Below the pieces are notes generated by a model. That model searched no databases. It worked only from the letters and a program-made list of their open reading frames with translations, and was not told where the DNA came from. A stretch of DNA of 64,000 bases from Cobetia amphilecti (GTDB lineage: Bacteria > Pseudomonadota > Gammaproteobacteria > Pseudomonadales > Halomonadaceae), in assembly GCF_020217465.1 (NCBI RefSeq), contig NZ_CP084115.1, positions 496,001 through 560,000 of the forward strand. The letters run 5' to 3'. This document shows positions 26,285 through 35,798 of the stretch, piece after piece; position 1 is the stretch's first letter, and every line of letters starts with the position of its first letter. The position numbers and the translations under genes were made by a program.

Positions 26285-27817
26285 ATGACTCGTGATGTCG
26301 ATGCACCGCAACGCCCCTCCCTGCCCATGGCCAGCTTGCCTATCCTGGCAACGCTGGCCGTGTTGGCCCTGCAACTGTTTGTCTTCGGTGAATTCACTCC
26401 GCACGTACCGCTGATCTGTGGCGTCGCGATGACGGCGCTGGTCGGCTGGAAGCTGGGCCACGGCTGGTCGGCGATGGAAGAGGGCATGATGCGCATCGTG
26501 CGTGTCGGCCTGCCTTCCATCGCGATCCTGATTCTGGTCGGCATGACGGTCGGGGTTTGGATCGCCTCCGGCAGCGTGCCGATGATCATCTACTACGGAC
26601 TCAAGCTGGTCTCGCCGGAATACTTCCTGGCGGCGGCCATGCTGCTGTGCGCGGTGGTCTCGGTAGCGCTGGGTACCAGCTGGGGCACCGTGGGCACGGT
26701 GGGGCTTGCGCTGATGGGCATCGGGGCCGGCTTCGGCATTCCGCCGTGGTGGACCGCCGGTGCGGTGGTGTCCGGCGCCTTCTTCGGTGACAAGGTCTCG
26801 CCGCTGTCGGATACCACCAATCTGGCGCCGGCGGTGACGGGTGTGAATCTGTTCGCGCACATCCGCAACATGATGCCGACCACCATTCCCGCCATGCTGA
26901 TCGCACTGGTGATCTACCTGATCGCCGGCAACCTGCTCGCCGCCGGTCAGGTGCTGGATCTCGAGCGCATCACCGCCATCACCGAAGGGCTTTCCGGACA
27001 CTTCACCTTCAATCTGTGGGTGCTGATGCCGCCGCTGCTGGTGATGACACTGGCCGTTGCGCGCATGCCGGCACTCCCGGCGCTGTTCGTCGGGGTGCTG
27101 GCCGGGGCGGTCGTGGCATTCGGCGTACAGGGCGAGGCGGTCAAGGCACTGTTCGGCTATATGCAGGGCGGCTACGCCTTGAGCACCGGCGTGAGCGAGA
27201 TCGACAGCCTGCTCAATCGCGGCGGCATCATGTCGATGGCCTGGGTCATCCTGCTGGTGATGATCGCACTGGCCTTCGGGGGCTTGCTGGAAATCATCGG
27301 CTGTCTGGAGGCGCTGTGTGCCGCGGTGCTGGTCAAGGTGCGCGGTATCTTCGGTCTGCAGGTCGCGGCCAGTTCCACGGCGGCGCTGACCAATGTCATC
27401 GCGGGCGACCCCTACCTCTCCATCGCTCTGCCGGGGCGCATGTACGCGCCGATCTATCGCGGTGAGGGATACTCGACGCTCAATCTGTCGCGCTCACTGG
27501 AAGAGGGTGGCACGCTGATCTCACCGCTGATTCCCTGGAATGCCGGTGGTGCGGTGGTGGTCAGTTCACTGGGGCTGATGGCCGGTGGCGCGGGCATGGA
27601 GGGGCTGCTGTACATTCCGCTGGCCTTCGCCTGCTGGCTGTCACCGTTGCTGGGGCTGCTCTACACCCTGCTTGGACGCTTCATCATTCGGGCCGATGAT
27701 GATGAGCGCGCCGAATGGCAAGCCAGGGGACATGCCGTGACAACGCTGGCCCAGCTGCGTCAGCAGCAGGCCGAGGGCCTGGCGGGACTGCCAGCCGCCA
27801 CGCCCGAGGTGCGCTGA
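26285..27817 (+). CDS. nhaC: NhaC family Na+/H+ antiporter-like transporter
   Basis: 510 residues, about 12 membrane helices. The conserved segment GTSWGTVGTVGLALMGIGAG, then GAFFGDKVSPLSDTTNLAPA, is typical of the NhaC/ion-transporter superfamily. ATG 26285 is 9 nt after TGGAG; an earlier in-frame ATG at 26270 lies before that site. Placed right after gbcB and behind a candidate betaine-catabolism operator, so it may serve Na+ balance while Na+-coupled BCCT carriers import betaine, or may itself move a pathway metabolite (inference). Some NhaC-like proteins are substrate/proton exchangers, so the ion specificity is not certain. Confidence 0.82.
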   Translation: MTRDVDAPQRPSLPMASLPILATLAVLALQLFVFGEFTPHVPLICGVAMTALVGWKLGHGWSAMEEGMMRIVRVGLPSIAILILVGMTVGVWIASGSVPMIIYYGLKLVSPEYFLAAAMLLCAVVSVALGTSWGTVGTVGLALMGIGAGFGIPPWWTAGAVVSGAFFGDKVSPLSDTTNLAPAVTGVNLFAHIRNMMPTTIPAMLIALVIYLIAGNLLAAGQVLDLERITAITEGLSGHFTFNLWVLMPPLLVMTLAVARMPALPALFVGVLAGAVVAFGVQGEAVKALFGYMQGGYALSTGVSEIDSLLNRGGIMSMAWVILLVMIALAFGGLLEIIGCLEALCAAVLVKVRGIFGLQVAASSTAALTNVIAGDPYLSIALPGRMYAPIYRGEGYSTLNLSRSLEEGGTLISPLIPWNAGGAVVVSSLGLMAGGAGMEGLLYIPLAFACWLSPLLGLLYTLLGRFIIRADDDERAEWQARGHAVTTLAQLRQQQAEGLAGLPAATPEVR

Positions 27818-27956
27818 CAGTCTGCTCGGCATGAGTGCTCTAAGACTTCATGCTCAGGTTCATGAGCAAGTCGACTCGCGCAGGAAGACGGCACAAACCA
27901 TCTGGAGGTGCAGACGACTTCGGGGCTACCCTTCAGATGTTGCCACGTGAATGAGC

Positions 27957-28050
27957 GCATGCAGTGCAGGGGGCTCTGCGGGAAGTCCCGCCAGGCCATG
28001 CCAGGGTTTGCCCTGGTGCCATAAGCACAAGGCCCCGTTGGGCTGCATGC
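27957..28050 (+). ncRNA. Candidate structured RNA in the 560-bp gap after nhaC
   Basis: An 8-bp closing stem (GCATGCAG 27957-27964 with CTGCATGC 28043-28050) encloses at least three short perfect stems: GCGGG/CCCGC around AAGT (27978-27991), CCAGGG/CCCTGG around TTTG (28001-28016) and GCCC/GGGC around CGTT (28033-28044, partly competing with the closing stem). The layout is cloverleaf-like but lacks tRNA landmarks. No reading frame here has a ribosome site, and a terminator on the same strand follows at 28300-28331, so a stand-alone RNA or a long structured 3' UTR is possible. Not matched to a known family. Confidence 0.35.
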
Positions 28051-28299
28051 CACCTTCAGCTGCGGGTCGAGAGCGGAGAGCGTTCACGTCAGGTCCACGA
28101 CTGCCACTCCAGTCACGGGTTTGGTCAAAAGGGCAATGATGACACAGGGGAACAGTGCGCCACCTCCAGGCCGGGAGCGGGTGCCAGCAGGACTACAAGG
28201 CTGATCGTCGCAACAGGAAGCGCCGTGCTGCTCAATATCGGGATGGTGCAATACCGTCTTCTTCACGGCACGGCAGTTTCCGCAGGAAGGTGTCACACG

Positions 28300-28331
28300 A
28301 CCACGCAAGCTCAGGCTCGCGTGGTTTTTTT
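28300..28331 (+). terminator. Plus-strand intrinsic terminator in the nhaC/AEC gap
   Basis: ACCACGC / GCGTGGT stem with an inner AGC/GCT pair, followed by seven T. It lies about 480 nt past the nhaC stop, so it ends either a very long 3' UTR or a separate transcript. Confidence 0.8.
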
Positions 28332-28376
28332 GTGCCTGTCATTCACTGCGGAAATGCTCGGGCAGCCGCAGTCTGC

Positions 28377-29267
28377 TCAGCCCAGTGTCGCCCCCATCGC
28401 CGCCAGCAGCATGGGCAGATAGAGGAAGGCGGCGAGCGTCGAGCAGAATACCAGCGTAGCGACGTACTCCGGCTCACGCCCGGCCTTCTGGGCGAACATG
28501 TAGTTGTAGACCGCCACCGGCATGGCCATCTGCATGGTCAACACATGCAGCGCCAGCGGGGGCAGGTCCAGCAGGGTGCCGATCCCCCAGGCACACAGGG
28601 CGGCAAAGGGAATGCGCAGGACACTGAAGCCCACGCCCGCCGCCAGATTCCTGACGCGAATGCTGGCCAGCGACACGCCCAGGGTGATCAGCATCAGCGG
28701 CACGGTGAAGCCGGAGATCAACTCCAGGCTGTTGGCGACGAAGCGCGGCATGTGCACATCGCAGAGCAGCATGAGGGTGGCGACGATGCTGGCCCAGATG
28801 GTCGGCGAGCGCACCACGCTGCGCAGCGGGTTGCCGCTGGTGCTGGCAAGCCAGGCGCCGAGGGTGAACTGCAGCAGCGACATGGTGACCATGATGGTGA
28901 TGGCGTAGGCGAAGCCGGCCTGACCGAAGGCGTAGAGCGAGACCGGCAGGCCCATGTTGCCGACGTTGGAGAACAGCAACGGCGCCACCGCGACCTTCCA
29001 GGGCTTGCCGATCAGGCGCGCGAAGGGCCAGCTCAGCGCCAGCAGCAGAGCCATCACGGACAGCGTCGCCAGGCCCGTACGCAGGAAGCTCGAGTTGTCG
29101 ATCTCGGCGCTACCCAGCGCATTGAGGATCAGCGCCGGCGTGCCGATGTAGAGCACCAGCCGGGTGACGAAGGCCATCGGGTAGTCGTTGCCCAGCCTGA
29201 CCCAGAAGAAGCCGATGGCGGCGCCACACAGTACCGGTGCCATCACCGCCAGCAATTCCATCAGCAT
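28377..29267 (-). CDS. AEC (auxin efflux carrier) family permease
   Basis: 296 residues, ten predicted helices. The segments LVLYIGTPALILNAL, LLFSNVGNMGLPVSLYAFGQ and MQMAMPVAVYNYMFAQKAGR are typical of the AEC family of bacterial carriers, which move malonate, malate or other organic anions or are of unknown specificity. GGGAG is 8 nt before ATG 29267. It is divergent from glyA-sox and convergent with nhaC. A role connected to betaine catabolism would be inference from position only. Confidence 0.82.
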   Translation of the reverse strand: MLMELLAVMAPVLCGAAIGFFWVRLGNDYPMAFVTRLVLYIGTPALILNALGSAEIDNSSFLRTGLATLSVMALLLALSWPFARLIGKPWKVAVAPLLFSNVGNMGLPVSLYAFGQAGFAYAITIMVTMSLLQFTLGAWLASTSGNPLRSVVRSPTIWASIVATLMLLCDVHMPRFVANSLELISGFTVPLMLITLGVSLASIRVRNLAAGVGFSVLRIPFAALCAWGIGTLLDLPPLALHVLTMQMAMPVAVYNYMFAQKAGREPEYVATLVFCSTLAAFLYLPMLLAAMGATLG

Positions 29268-29639
29268 ATTCTCAACTCCCTTCCTCAGGCGCGCGCTTGC
29301 ATGGATCAGTCGTCATCCGGCGCCTGATCGCACGATATCGGTGTCTAGCATACCTGCCCGCAGGGGCTTCGGTGTAGCGCCAGTGGCGGGCAGCCACTAT
29401 TCGCAGCAGCTCTGCGCGGGCCGTCGAGATGTCGCTTTTGCCTGCCGATGTCGCATTCGCGCTGCGGGGTGACGCTGACAAGCAGTTTGCCGCAGGGGGG
29501 CAGGGCTAGTATCGGGTCAAGACAGCCACCCATGGCCTTGGCGCCGGCTGACTCGACAGGATTTGAGCGAACAGACGAACACTGATCACCCTTCATCGAT
29601 CCACTCCAACAACAACGATCCGCTTACCGGAGGCGCGCA
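29268..29639. other. Regulatory region between the AEC gene and glyA-sox
   Basis: 372 bp with no gene. It carries the second copy of the 35-bp candidate operator (29446-29480), an extra GATGTCGC half-copy at 29428-29435, and a -10-like TAGTAT at 29507-29512. I looked for a glycine riboswitch core here and did not recognise one. Confidence 0.6.
29446..29480 (+). promoter_or_regulatory. 35-bp candidate operator upstream of glyA-soxBDAG-purU
   Basis: CGATGTCGCAT, 11 variable bases, GGTGACGCTGACA: 23 of the 24 fixed bases equal those of 26178-26212, with the same orientation and spacing. A further GATGTCGC lies 19 bp upstream. TAGTAT begins 27 bp past the end, as a similar hexamer does in the other copy, so the element would abut the -35 region, as expected for an AraC-type activator. 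Confidence 0.68.
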
Positions 29640-30950
29640 ATGTCTCAGCAACATGGCTACACCCGTGATGACCGACTGGCCAGACTCGACCCTGCACTGG
29701 CCGAGGCCATCCTCGAAGAGACAGCGCGTCAGGAAGCGCATATCGAGCTGATCGCCTCCGAGAACTATGCAAGCCCGCTGGTGATGGAGGCTCAGGGCAG
29801 TCAGCTGACCAACAAGTACGCCGAAGGCTATCCCGGCAAGCGCTACTACGGCGGCTGCGAATTCGTCGACAAGGTCGAGACGCTGGCCATCGAGCGCGCC
29901 TGTGCGTTGTTCGGCTGTGACTACGCCAACGTGCAGCCGCACTCCGGCGCCCAGGCCAACGCGGCCGTGTTCATGGCACTCGTCTCGCCGGGCGACACCA
30001 TCCTCGGCATGAGCCTGGCGCATGGTGGCCACCTGACCCACGGCGCGGCGCCCAACTTCTCCGGCAAGCACTACAACGCCATCCAATACGGCCTGACCGA
30101 GAGCGGCGAGCTGGACTACGAGGAAATGGAACGTCTGGCGCGCGAGCACAAGCCGAAGATGATCATCGCCGGCTTCTCCGCCTACTCGCGGGTGGTCAAC
30201 TGGCGTCGCTTCCGCGATATCGCCGACGAGATCGGCGCCTGGCTGATGGTCGACATGGCCCACGTGGCCGGTCTGGTCGCGGCGGGTCACTACCCGAGCC
30301 CGCTGCCCTACGCCCATGTCGTCACCACCACCACGCACAAGACGCTGCGCGGCCCGCGCGGTGGCCTGATTCTCTCCGCCACCGGTGATGAAGCGCTGCA
30401 CAAGAAGCTCAATGGCGCCGTCTTCCCCGGCCAGCAGGGCGGCCCGCTGATGCACGTCATCGCCGCCAAGGCCGCGGCCTTCAAGGAAGCGATGAGCCAG
30501 GACTTCGTCAGCTATCAGGCCCGCGTGATCGCCAATGCCCGCGTGATGGCCGAGGTCTTCATGGCGCGCGGCTATGACGTGGTCTCCGGCGGTACCGATG
30601 ACCACCTGTTCCTCGTCTCGCTGATCCGTCAGGGCGTGACCGGCAAGGACGCGGATGCCTCACTGGGCCGCGCCCATATCACCGTCAACAAGAACAGCGT
30701 GCCGAATGACCCGCAGAGTCCCTTCGTGACATCCGGGCTGCGCATCGGCACTCCGGCCGCCACCACGCGCGGCTTCGGCGAGGCGGAATGCGAGGCACTG
30801 GCCGGCTGGATCTGTGATCTGCTCGACGCGCTGTCCACCGGCGAGAGCGCCAAGGTGGAAGCCGAGGTGCGCGGCAAGGTCGAGGAAGTCTGTGCCCGCT
30901 TCCCGGTCTATGCATCGAACAGCGTGACCGACCCCGCCGCGCTTGCCTGA
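29640..30950 (+). CDS. glyA: Serine hydroxymethyltransferase (sarcosine-cluster copy)
   Basis: 436 residues. The PLP lysine lies in [18 protein letters not shown]; substrate-binding segments [20 protein letters not shown] and [12 protein letters not shown] are intact. It joins glycine and methylene-tetrahydrofolate to make serine, using both products of sarcosine oxidase. GGAGG is 6 nt before ATG. Its place as first gene of the sox operon marks it as the catabolic paralogue; a housekeeping glyA is probably elsewhere in the genome. Confidence 0.95.
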   Translation: MSQQHGYTRDDRLARLDPALAEAILEETARQEAHIELIASENYASPLVMEAQGSQLTNKYAEGYPGKRYYGGCEFVDKVETLAIERACALFGCDYANVQPHSGAQANAAVFMALVSPGDTILGMSLAHGGHLTHGAAPNFSGKHYNAIQYGLTESGELDYEEMERLAREHKPKMIIAGFSAYSRVVNWRRFRDIADEIGAWLMVDMAHVAGLVAAGHYPSPLPYAHVVTTTTHKTLRGPRGGLILSATGDEALHKKLNGAVFPGQQGGPLMHVIAAKAAAFKEAMSQDFVSYQARVIANARVMAEVFMARGYDVVSGGTDDHLFLVSLIRQGVTGKDADASLGRAHITVNKNSVPNDPQSPFVTSGLRIGTPAATTRGFGEAECEALAGWICDLLDALSTGESAKVEAEVRGKVEEVCARFPVYASNSVTDPAALA

Positions 30951-31002
30951 ACAAGGCGCTGGCGAGAGACAACGATAACAACGACACATGCCGCAAGCGC
31001 AG

Positions 31003-31044
31003 AGACATCACTCGGGTGACAACAACAGACATCACTCGGGCGAG
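31003..31044. repeat. Two 24-bp spaced direct repeats after glyA
   Basis: AGACATCACTCGGG at 31003 and again at 31027 in similar flanks, in the 141-bp glyA-soxB gap. Confidence 0.75.
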
Positions 31045-31091
31045 AGCACCGGACAGCGCTTGCGGTGGCAAAGATGTGAGGAGGGTGGCAA

Positions 31092-32342
31092 ATGCAGCGT
31101 TACTCGGGATTCGGGCTGGTCAAGCATGCGCTCAGCCACCATGAGAACTGGCAGAAGGTCTGGCGTAGTCCAGAACCCAAGAAGGAATACGACGTCGTCA
31201 TCGTCGGTGGCGGCGGGCATGGTCTGGCCACGGCCTACTATCTGGCCAAGGAGCACGGCATCACCAATGTCGCGGTGATCGAGAAGGGCTGGTTGGGCGG
31301 CGGCAATACCGCGCGCAACACCACCCTGGTGCGCTCCAACTATCTGTGGGATGAGGCGGCGGCGCTCTACGAGCACTCCATGAAGCTGTGGGAAGGCCTG
31401 TCCCAGGATCTCAACTACAACGTGATGTTCTCCCAGCGTGGCGTGCTCAACCTGGGCCACACCCTGCAGGACATGCGTGACATCCAGCGGCGCGTGAATG
31501 CCAACCGTCTGCAGGGCATCGATGGCGAAGTGCTGGATGCTCAGCAGGTGCAGGAACTGGTGCCGGCGATGGACTGCTCGAGCCGCGCACGCTACCCGAT
31601 TCTCGGCGCCTCCTGGCAGCCGCGCGGTGGCGTGGCACGTCACGACGCCGTGGCCTGGGGCTTCGCGCGCGGTGCCGACAGCCTCGGCGTCGACCTGATC
31701 CAGCAGACCGAAGTCACTGGCTTCCGCAAGCAGGATGGCGCCATCGTCGGGGTGGAAACCTCACGCGGCTTCATCGGTGCCAAGCGTGTCGGCGTGGTCA
31801 CCGCCGGCAACTCCGGGGTGATGGCCGAGAAGGCCGGCTTCCGCCTGCCGCTGGAATCCCACCCGCTGCAGGCGCTGGTCTCCGAGCCGCTCAAGCCGAT
31901 TCTCGACACCGTGGTGATGTCCAACCACGTCCACGGTTATGTCAGCCAGTCGGACAAGGGCGACCTGGTCATCGGTGCCGGCATCGACGGCTACGTGGGC
32001 TACGGCCAGCGTGGCAGCTACCCGACCATCGAGCACACCCTGCAGGCCATCGTCGAGATGTTCCCGATCTTCTCGCGGGTACGCATGAACCGTCAGTGGG
32101 GCGGCATCGTCGACACCTGCCCGGACGCCTGTCCGATCATTTCCAAGACGCCCGTGAAGGGGCTCTATTTCAACTGCGGTTGGGGGACCGGTGGCTTCAA
32201 GGCCACGCCGGGGTCCGGCAACGTCTTTGCCTGGACACTGGCCAAGGGGCGCACCCATCCGCTGGCAGAACCCTTCTCCTATGACCGTTTCAACACGGGC
32301 AAGCTGATCGACGAACACGGCGCCGCTGGCGTCGCGCACTGA
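31092..32342 (+). CDS. soxB: Sarcosine oxidase beta subunit
   Basis: 416 residues. N-terminal dinucleotide-binding motif [18 protein letters not shown] (about 36-53), then the DAO-family fold with [18 protein letters not shown], the region that in heterotetrameric sarcosine oxidases holds noncovalent FAD and the covalent FMN histidine. It oxidises sarcosine to glycine. GAGGAGGGTGG precedes the ATG. Length agrees with the usual 405-417 residues. Confidence 0.95.
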   Translation: MQRYSGFGLVKHALSHHENWQKVWRSPEPKKEYDVVIVGGGGHGLATAYYLAKEHGITNVAVIEKGWLGGGNTARNTTLVRSNYLWDEAAALYEHSMKLWEGLSQDLNYNVMFSQRGVLNLGHTLQDMRDIQRRVNANRLQGIDGEVLDAQQVQELVPAMDCSSRARYPILGASWQPRGGVARHDAVAWGFARGADSLGVDLIQQTEVTGFRKQDGAIVGVETSRGFIGAKRVGVVTAGNSGVMAEKAGFRLPLESHPLQALVSEPLKPILDTVVMSNHVHGYVSQSDKGDLVIGAGIDGYVGYGQRGSYPTIEHTLQAIVEMFPIFSRVRMNRQWGGIVDTCPDACPIISKTPVKGLYFNCGWGTGGFKATPGSGNVFAWTLAKGRTHPLAEPFSYDRFNTGKLIDEHGAAGVAH

Positions 32343-32367
32343 ACCTGCCGTCAGGAGACGACCGACC

Positions 32368-32694
32368 ATGATGCATATCTTCTGTCCCTACTGCGGCGAG
32401 CTGCGCGAGGAAGAGGAATTCCACGTCAAGGGCCAGGCGCATATCGAGCGCCCGAAGGACCCCGAAGCCTGCTCCGATGCCGAGTGGGGGGATTATCTGT
32501 TCTTCCGCAACAACCCGCGTGGCGTCCACCACGAGCTGTGGATTCACGCCGTGGGCTGTCGCAAGTATTTCAACATCACCCGCCACACCGTGACCTACGA
32601 GATTCTCGAGACCTATCGCATGGGCGAGCAGCCCACCATCACCGGTGAGACGAAAGCCGATCCGACTACGCAAGCCAAGGGGGTGAGCGCATGA
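32368..32694 (+). CDS. soxD: Sarcosine oxidase delta subunit
   Basis: 108 residues. Zinc-binding small subunit with FCPYCGELREEEEFHVKGQA near the N-terminus and HAVGCRKYFNITRHTVT further on (Cys/His Zn ligands). It lies between soxB and soxA, as always in this operon, overlapping soxA by ATGA. AGGAGA is before the tandem ATG pair at 32368/32371. Confidence 0.94.
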   Translation: MMHIFCPYCGELREEEEFHVKGQAHIERPKDPEACSDAEWGDYLFFRNNPRGVHHELWIHAVGCRKYFNITRHTVTYEILETYRMGEQPTITGETKADPTTQAKGVSA

Positions 32695-35600
32695 GCCAGC
32701 AAGACAACCAGACCGCCGCTGCCCCGCGCCGTCTCGCCTCGGGTGGACGCATCGATCGCGCCACGCCGCTGACCTTCACCTTCAATGGCAAGCGCTATCA
32801 GGGCCTGGCAGGCGATACCCTCGCCTCGGCACTGATGGCCAACGGCCTCGACGTGCTCAACGCCAGCTTCAAGTATGCGCGTCCGCGCGGTCTGGTCGCC
32901 GCCGGTGCCGAAGAGCCCAACGCCATCCTGCAGCTGGGCAGCACCGAAGCCGGCCAGGTGCCCAACGTGCGTGCCACCCAGCAGGCGCTCTACGACGGCC
33001 TGGAAGCCCACGCCGTCAGCGGCTGGGTCAAGGCGCAGAAGGACCTGATGAGCCGCTTCCTGCCGCAGGTCGGCAAGCTGGGCGGCAAGTTCATGCCGCC
33101 GGGCTTCTACTACAAGACCTTCATGGCGCCGGCCTCGTTGTGGATGACCTACGAGAAGTACATCCGCAAGGCCGCCGGTCTCGGGCGTTCTCCGCTCGAG
33201 GAGGACCCGGACATCTACGATCACCTGCATCAGCACACCGATGTGCTGGTGATCGGCTCCGGCCCGGCGGGCCTGATGGCGGCGCTGGTCGCGGCCCGCA
33301 GCGGCGCGCGCGTCATCCTGTGTGATGAGCAGGAAGAGCTGGGTGGCTCGCTGCTCTCCATGTCGGCGGACTGTCTCGATCAGACCCTGGATGGCCAGCC
33401 TGCCATCGAATGGCGTGACGCGGTGCTTGCGGAACTCGAAGCCTGCGAGGATGTGCAGCTGCTGCCGCGCACCACCGCCAACGGCTACCACGATCACAAC
33501 TTCGTGACCCTGCACGAGCGCCGTACCGAGCATCAGGCTGACCTCGCGCCCTTGAATGCCCGCGGCGCCCAGCAGGCACGTTCACGTCTGCACCGCGTGC
33601 GTGCCCATCGCGTCATCATGGCCACCGGCGCCCACGAGCGGCCACTGGTCTACAGCCACAACGATGTGCCGGGCAACCTGCTGGCCGGTGCCGTCACCAC
33701 CTATCTGACCCGTTACGGCGTCGCCGCCGGTGACAAGCTGGTGCTGTCGGTCAACAACGACCACGCCTATCGCGCGGCACTTGCCTGGGCGGCGGCCGGT
33801 CGTGAAGTGGTCGCGATCGCCGATGCGCGTCCGGACCCTGCCGGCGTGATGGTCGAGGCGGCGCGTGCCGCGGGCATTCGCATCATCGCCGGCGCCGCGG
33901 TGATCGAGGCCAAGGGCGAGCGTCGCGTGACAGGCGCACGCATCGCGGCCATCGATATCGATGCCTTCAGCGTGACGGGGGCAGTGGAAGAGCTCGCCTG
34001 CGACACCATCGCGAGCTCCGGCGGCTACAGCCCGGTGGTTCACCTGGCGGCGCACACCGGTGCGCGTCCGGTATGGAGCGACGAGATCCACGGCTTCCTG
34101 CCCGCGCTGGGCGCACCGATGCTCAAGGGCTTCGATGCCTGCGGCGCCGCCAATGGCAGCTTCGCGCTGGAAGATGTGCTGGTCGCGGCCTACGCCAGCG
34201 GTGTCGCCGCGGTGGAAGCCTGTGAGTTCGAGACCGCCCAGGCCGAGGTGCCTGCGGTCTCCGAACTTGCAGAAACGCCGATGCTGCCGCTCTATCAGGT
34301 GCCGCACGACAAGCCCACCGCTCGCGCGCCCAAGCAGTTCGTCGATCTGCAGAACGACGTCACCGCCGCCGGTATCGAGCTCGCCACCCGTGAAGGCTTC
34401 GAGTCCATCGAGCACGTCAAGCGCTACACCGCGATGGGCTTCGGCACCGACCAGGGCAAGCTGGGCAACATCAACGGCATGGCGGTCGCCGCGCGCTGTC
34501 TGGGGCAGACCATCCCCGACACCGGTACCACCGTGTTCCGCCCCAACTACACGCCGGTGACCTTCGGCGCCATCGTCGGCCGTCACTGCGGCGAGCTGTT
34601 CGACCCGATCCGCTACACCGCGATGCACGAATGGCACGTAGCGCAGGGCGCCAAGTTCGAGGATGTCGGCCAGTGGAAGCGCCCCTGGTACTACCCGCAG
34701 GGCAGTGAGGACATGCATGCCGCGGTGGAGCGCGAGTGTCTGGCGGTGCGCGAGAAGGTCGGCGTTCTGGACGCCTCGACCCTGGGCAAGATCGACATCA
34801 CCGGTCGCGATGCGCGCGAATTCCTCAACCGCATCTACACCAATGCCTGGGCCAAGCTGGGCGTCGGCAAGGCGCGCTACGGCCTGATGTGTCACGACGA
34901 CGGCATGGTGATGGACGACGGTGTCACCACCTGTCTGGCCGAAGACCACTTCCTGATGACCACCACCACCGGTGGCGCGGCCTCGATCCTGGAATGGCTG
35001 GAACTGTGGCACCAGACCGAATGGCCGGAACTGGACGTGCAGATGACCAGCGTCACCGATCATTGGGCAACCCTGACCGTCACCGGCCCCGAGGCGCGTG
35101 CGCTGGTCGGCGAGCTGACCGACATCGACCTTGATCGCGACAGCTTCAAGTTCATGGAAGTGCGTGAAGGACTGATTGCCGACATTCCCGGGCGCATCTT
35201 CCGCATCTCCTTCACCGGCGAGCTGTCCTACGAGCTCAACGTGCCGGCCAACTACGGGCTGCATGTCTGGAAGCGCCTGTTCGAGTGCGGCAAGAAGTAC
35301 GGCCTCACGCCCTACGGCACCGAGACCATGCACGTGCTGCGCGCCGAGAAGGGCTTCATCATCGTCGGTCAGGACACCGATGGCTCGATCACCCCGGAAG
35401 ATCTCGGCATGCAGTGGTGCGTCGGCTACAACAAGCCGTATTCCTGGATCGGCAAGCGTGCGCTGTCGCGTCCGGATACCCGTCGCGATGACCGCAAGCA
35501 GATGGTCGGCCTGATTCCGACGCGCAAGAAGGCCGGCGATGAGCGCATCGTGCTGCCGGAAGGCTCGCAGATCGTCTTCGACCCCGAGCATGCCATCCCG

Positions 35601-35798
35601 ATGCCGATGGTCGGCCACGTGACCTCCAGCTACTACAGCCCGACGCTGGGACATGGCTTCGCGCTGGCGGTGGTCAAGGGCGGTGCCAAGCGCATCGGCG
35701 AGACGGTGTTCCTGCCGCAGGCCGATGGCACGACGCTGGAAGCCGAAATCACCTCACCGGTGTTCTACGACAAGAAAGGGGAGCGCCAGCATGTCTGA
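32691..35798 (+). CDS. soxA: Sarcosine oxidase alpha subunit
   Basis: 1035 residues. A [2Fe-2S]-ferredoxin-like N-terminal domain (TFTFNGKRYQGLAGDTLASA) is followed by an NAD-binding domain (VLVIGSGPAGLMAALVAARS, about 186-205), an HcyA-like middle part, and a C-terminal GcvT-like tetrahydrofolate-binding domain (from about 620, with DITGRDAREFLNRIYTNAW and ERLECGKKYG-like segments). It channels the methyl group of sarcosine to tetrahydrofolate as methylene-THF. The stop overlaps soxG by 8 bases. Confidence 0.95.
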   Translation: MSQQDNQTAAAPRRLASGGRIDRATPLTFTFNGKRYQGLAGDTLASALMANGLDVLNASFKYARPRGLVAAGAEEPNAILQLGSTEAGQVPNVRATQQALYDGLEAHAVSGWVKAQKDLMSRFLPQVGKLGGKFMPPGFYYKTFMAPASLWMTYEKYIRKAAGLGRSPLEEDPDIYDHLHQHTDVLVIGSGPAGLMAALVAARSGARVILCDEQEELGGSLLSMSADCLDQTLDGQPAIEWRDAVLAELEACEDVQLLPRTTANGYHDHNFVTLHERRTEHQADLAPLNARGAQQARSRLHRVRAHRVIMATGAHERPLVYSHNDVPGNLLAGAVTTYLTRYGVAAGDKLVLSVNNDHAYRAALAWAAAGREVVAIADARPDPAGVMVEAARAAGIRIIAGAAVIEAKGERRVTGARIAAIDIDAFSVTGAVEELACDTIASSGGYSPVVHLAAHTGARPVWSDEIHGFLPALGAPMLKGFDACGAANGSFALEDVLVAAYASGVAAVEACEFETAQAEVPAVSELAETPMLPLYQVPHDKPTARAPKQFVDLQNDVTAAGIELATREGFESIEHVKRYTAMGFGTDQGKLGNINGMAVAARCLGQTIPDTGTTVFRPNYTPVTFGAIVGRHCGELFDPIRYTAMHEWHVAQGAKFEDVGQWKRPWYYPQGSEDMHAAVERECLAVREKVGVLDASTLGKIDITGRDAREFLNRIYTNAWAKLGVGKARYGLMCHDDGMVMDDGVTTCLAEDHFLMTTTTGGAASILEWLELWHQTEWPELDVQMTSVTDHWATLTVTGPEARALVGELTDIDLDRDSFKFMEVREGLIADIPGRIFRISFTGELSYELNVPANYGLHVWKRLFECGKKYGLTPYGTETMHVLRAEKGFIIVGQDTDGSITPEDLGMQWCVGYNKPYSWIGKRALSRPDTRRDDRKQMVGLIPTRKKAGDERIVLPEGSQIVFDPEHAIPMPMVGHVTSSYYSPTLGHGFALAVVKGGAKRIGETVFLPQADGTTLEAEITSPVFYDKKGERQHV

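Noticed and set aside
27957-28050. tRNA gene
   Set aside because: Cloverleaf-like stems, but no D- or T-loop consensus, no anticodon-loop pattern and no CCA end.
27964-28422. 152-codon frame in the nhaC/AEC gap
   Set aside because: It runs through the intrinsic terminator at 28300-28331 and into the AEC gene end, with no ribosome site.
29268-29639. Glycine riboswitch before glyA
   Set aside because: Looked for because the gene handles glycine, but no tandem aptamer core was recognisable; the region instead holds the 35-bp operator-like element.
33582-35654. 690-codon minus-strand frame opposite soxA
   Set aside because: Antisense shadow of a conserved enzyme gene; no ribosome site or domain.
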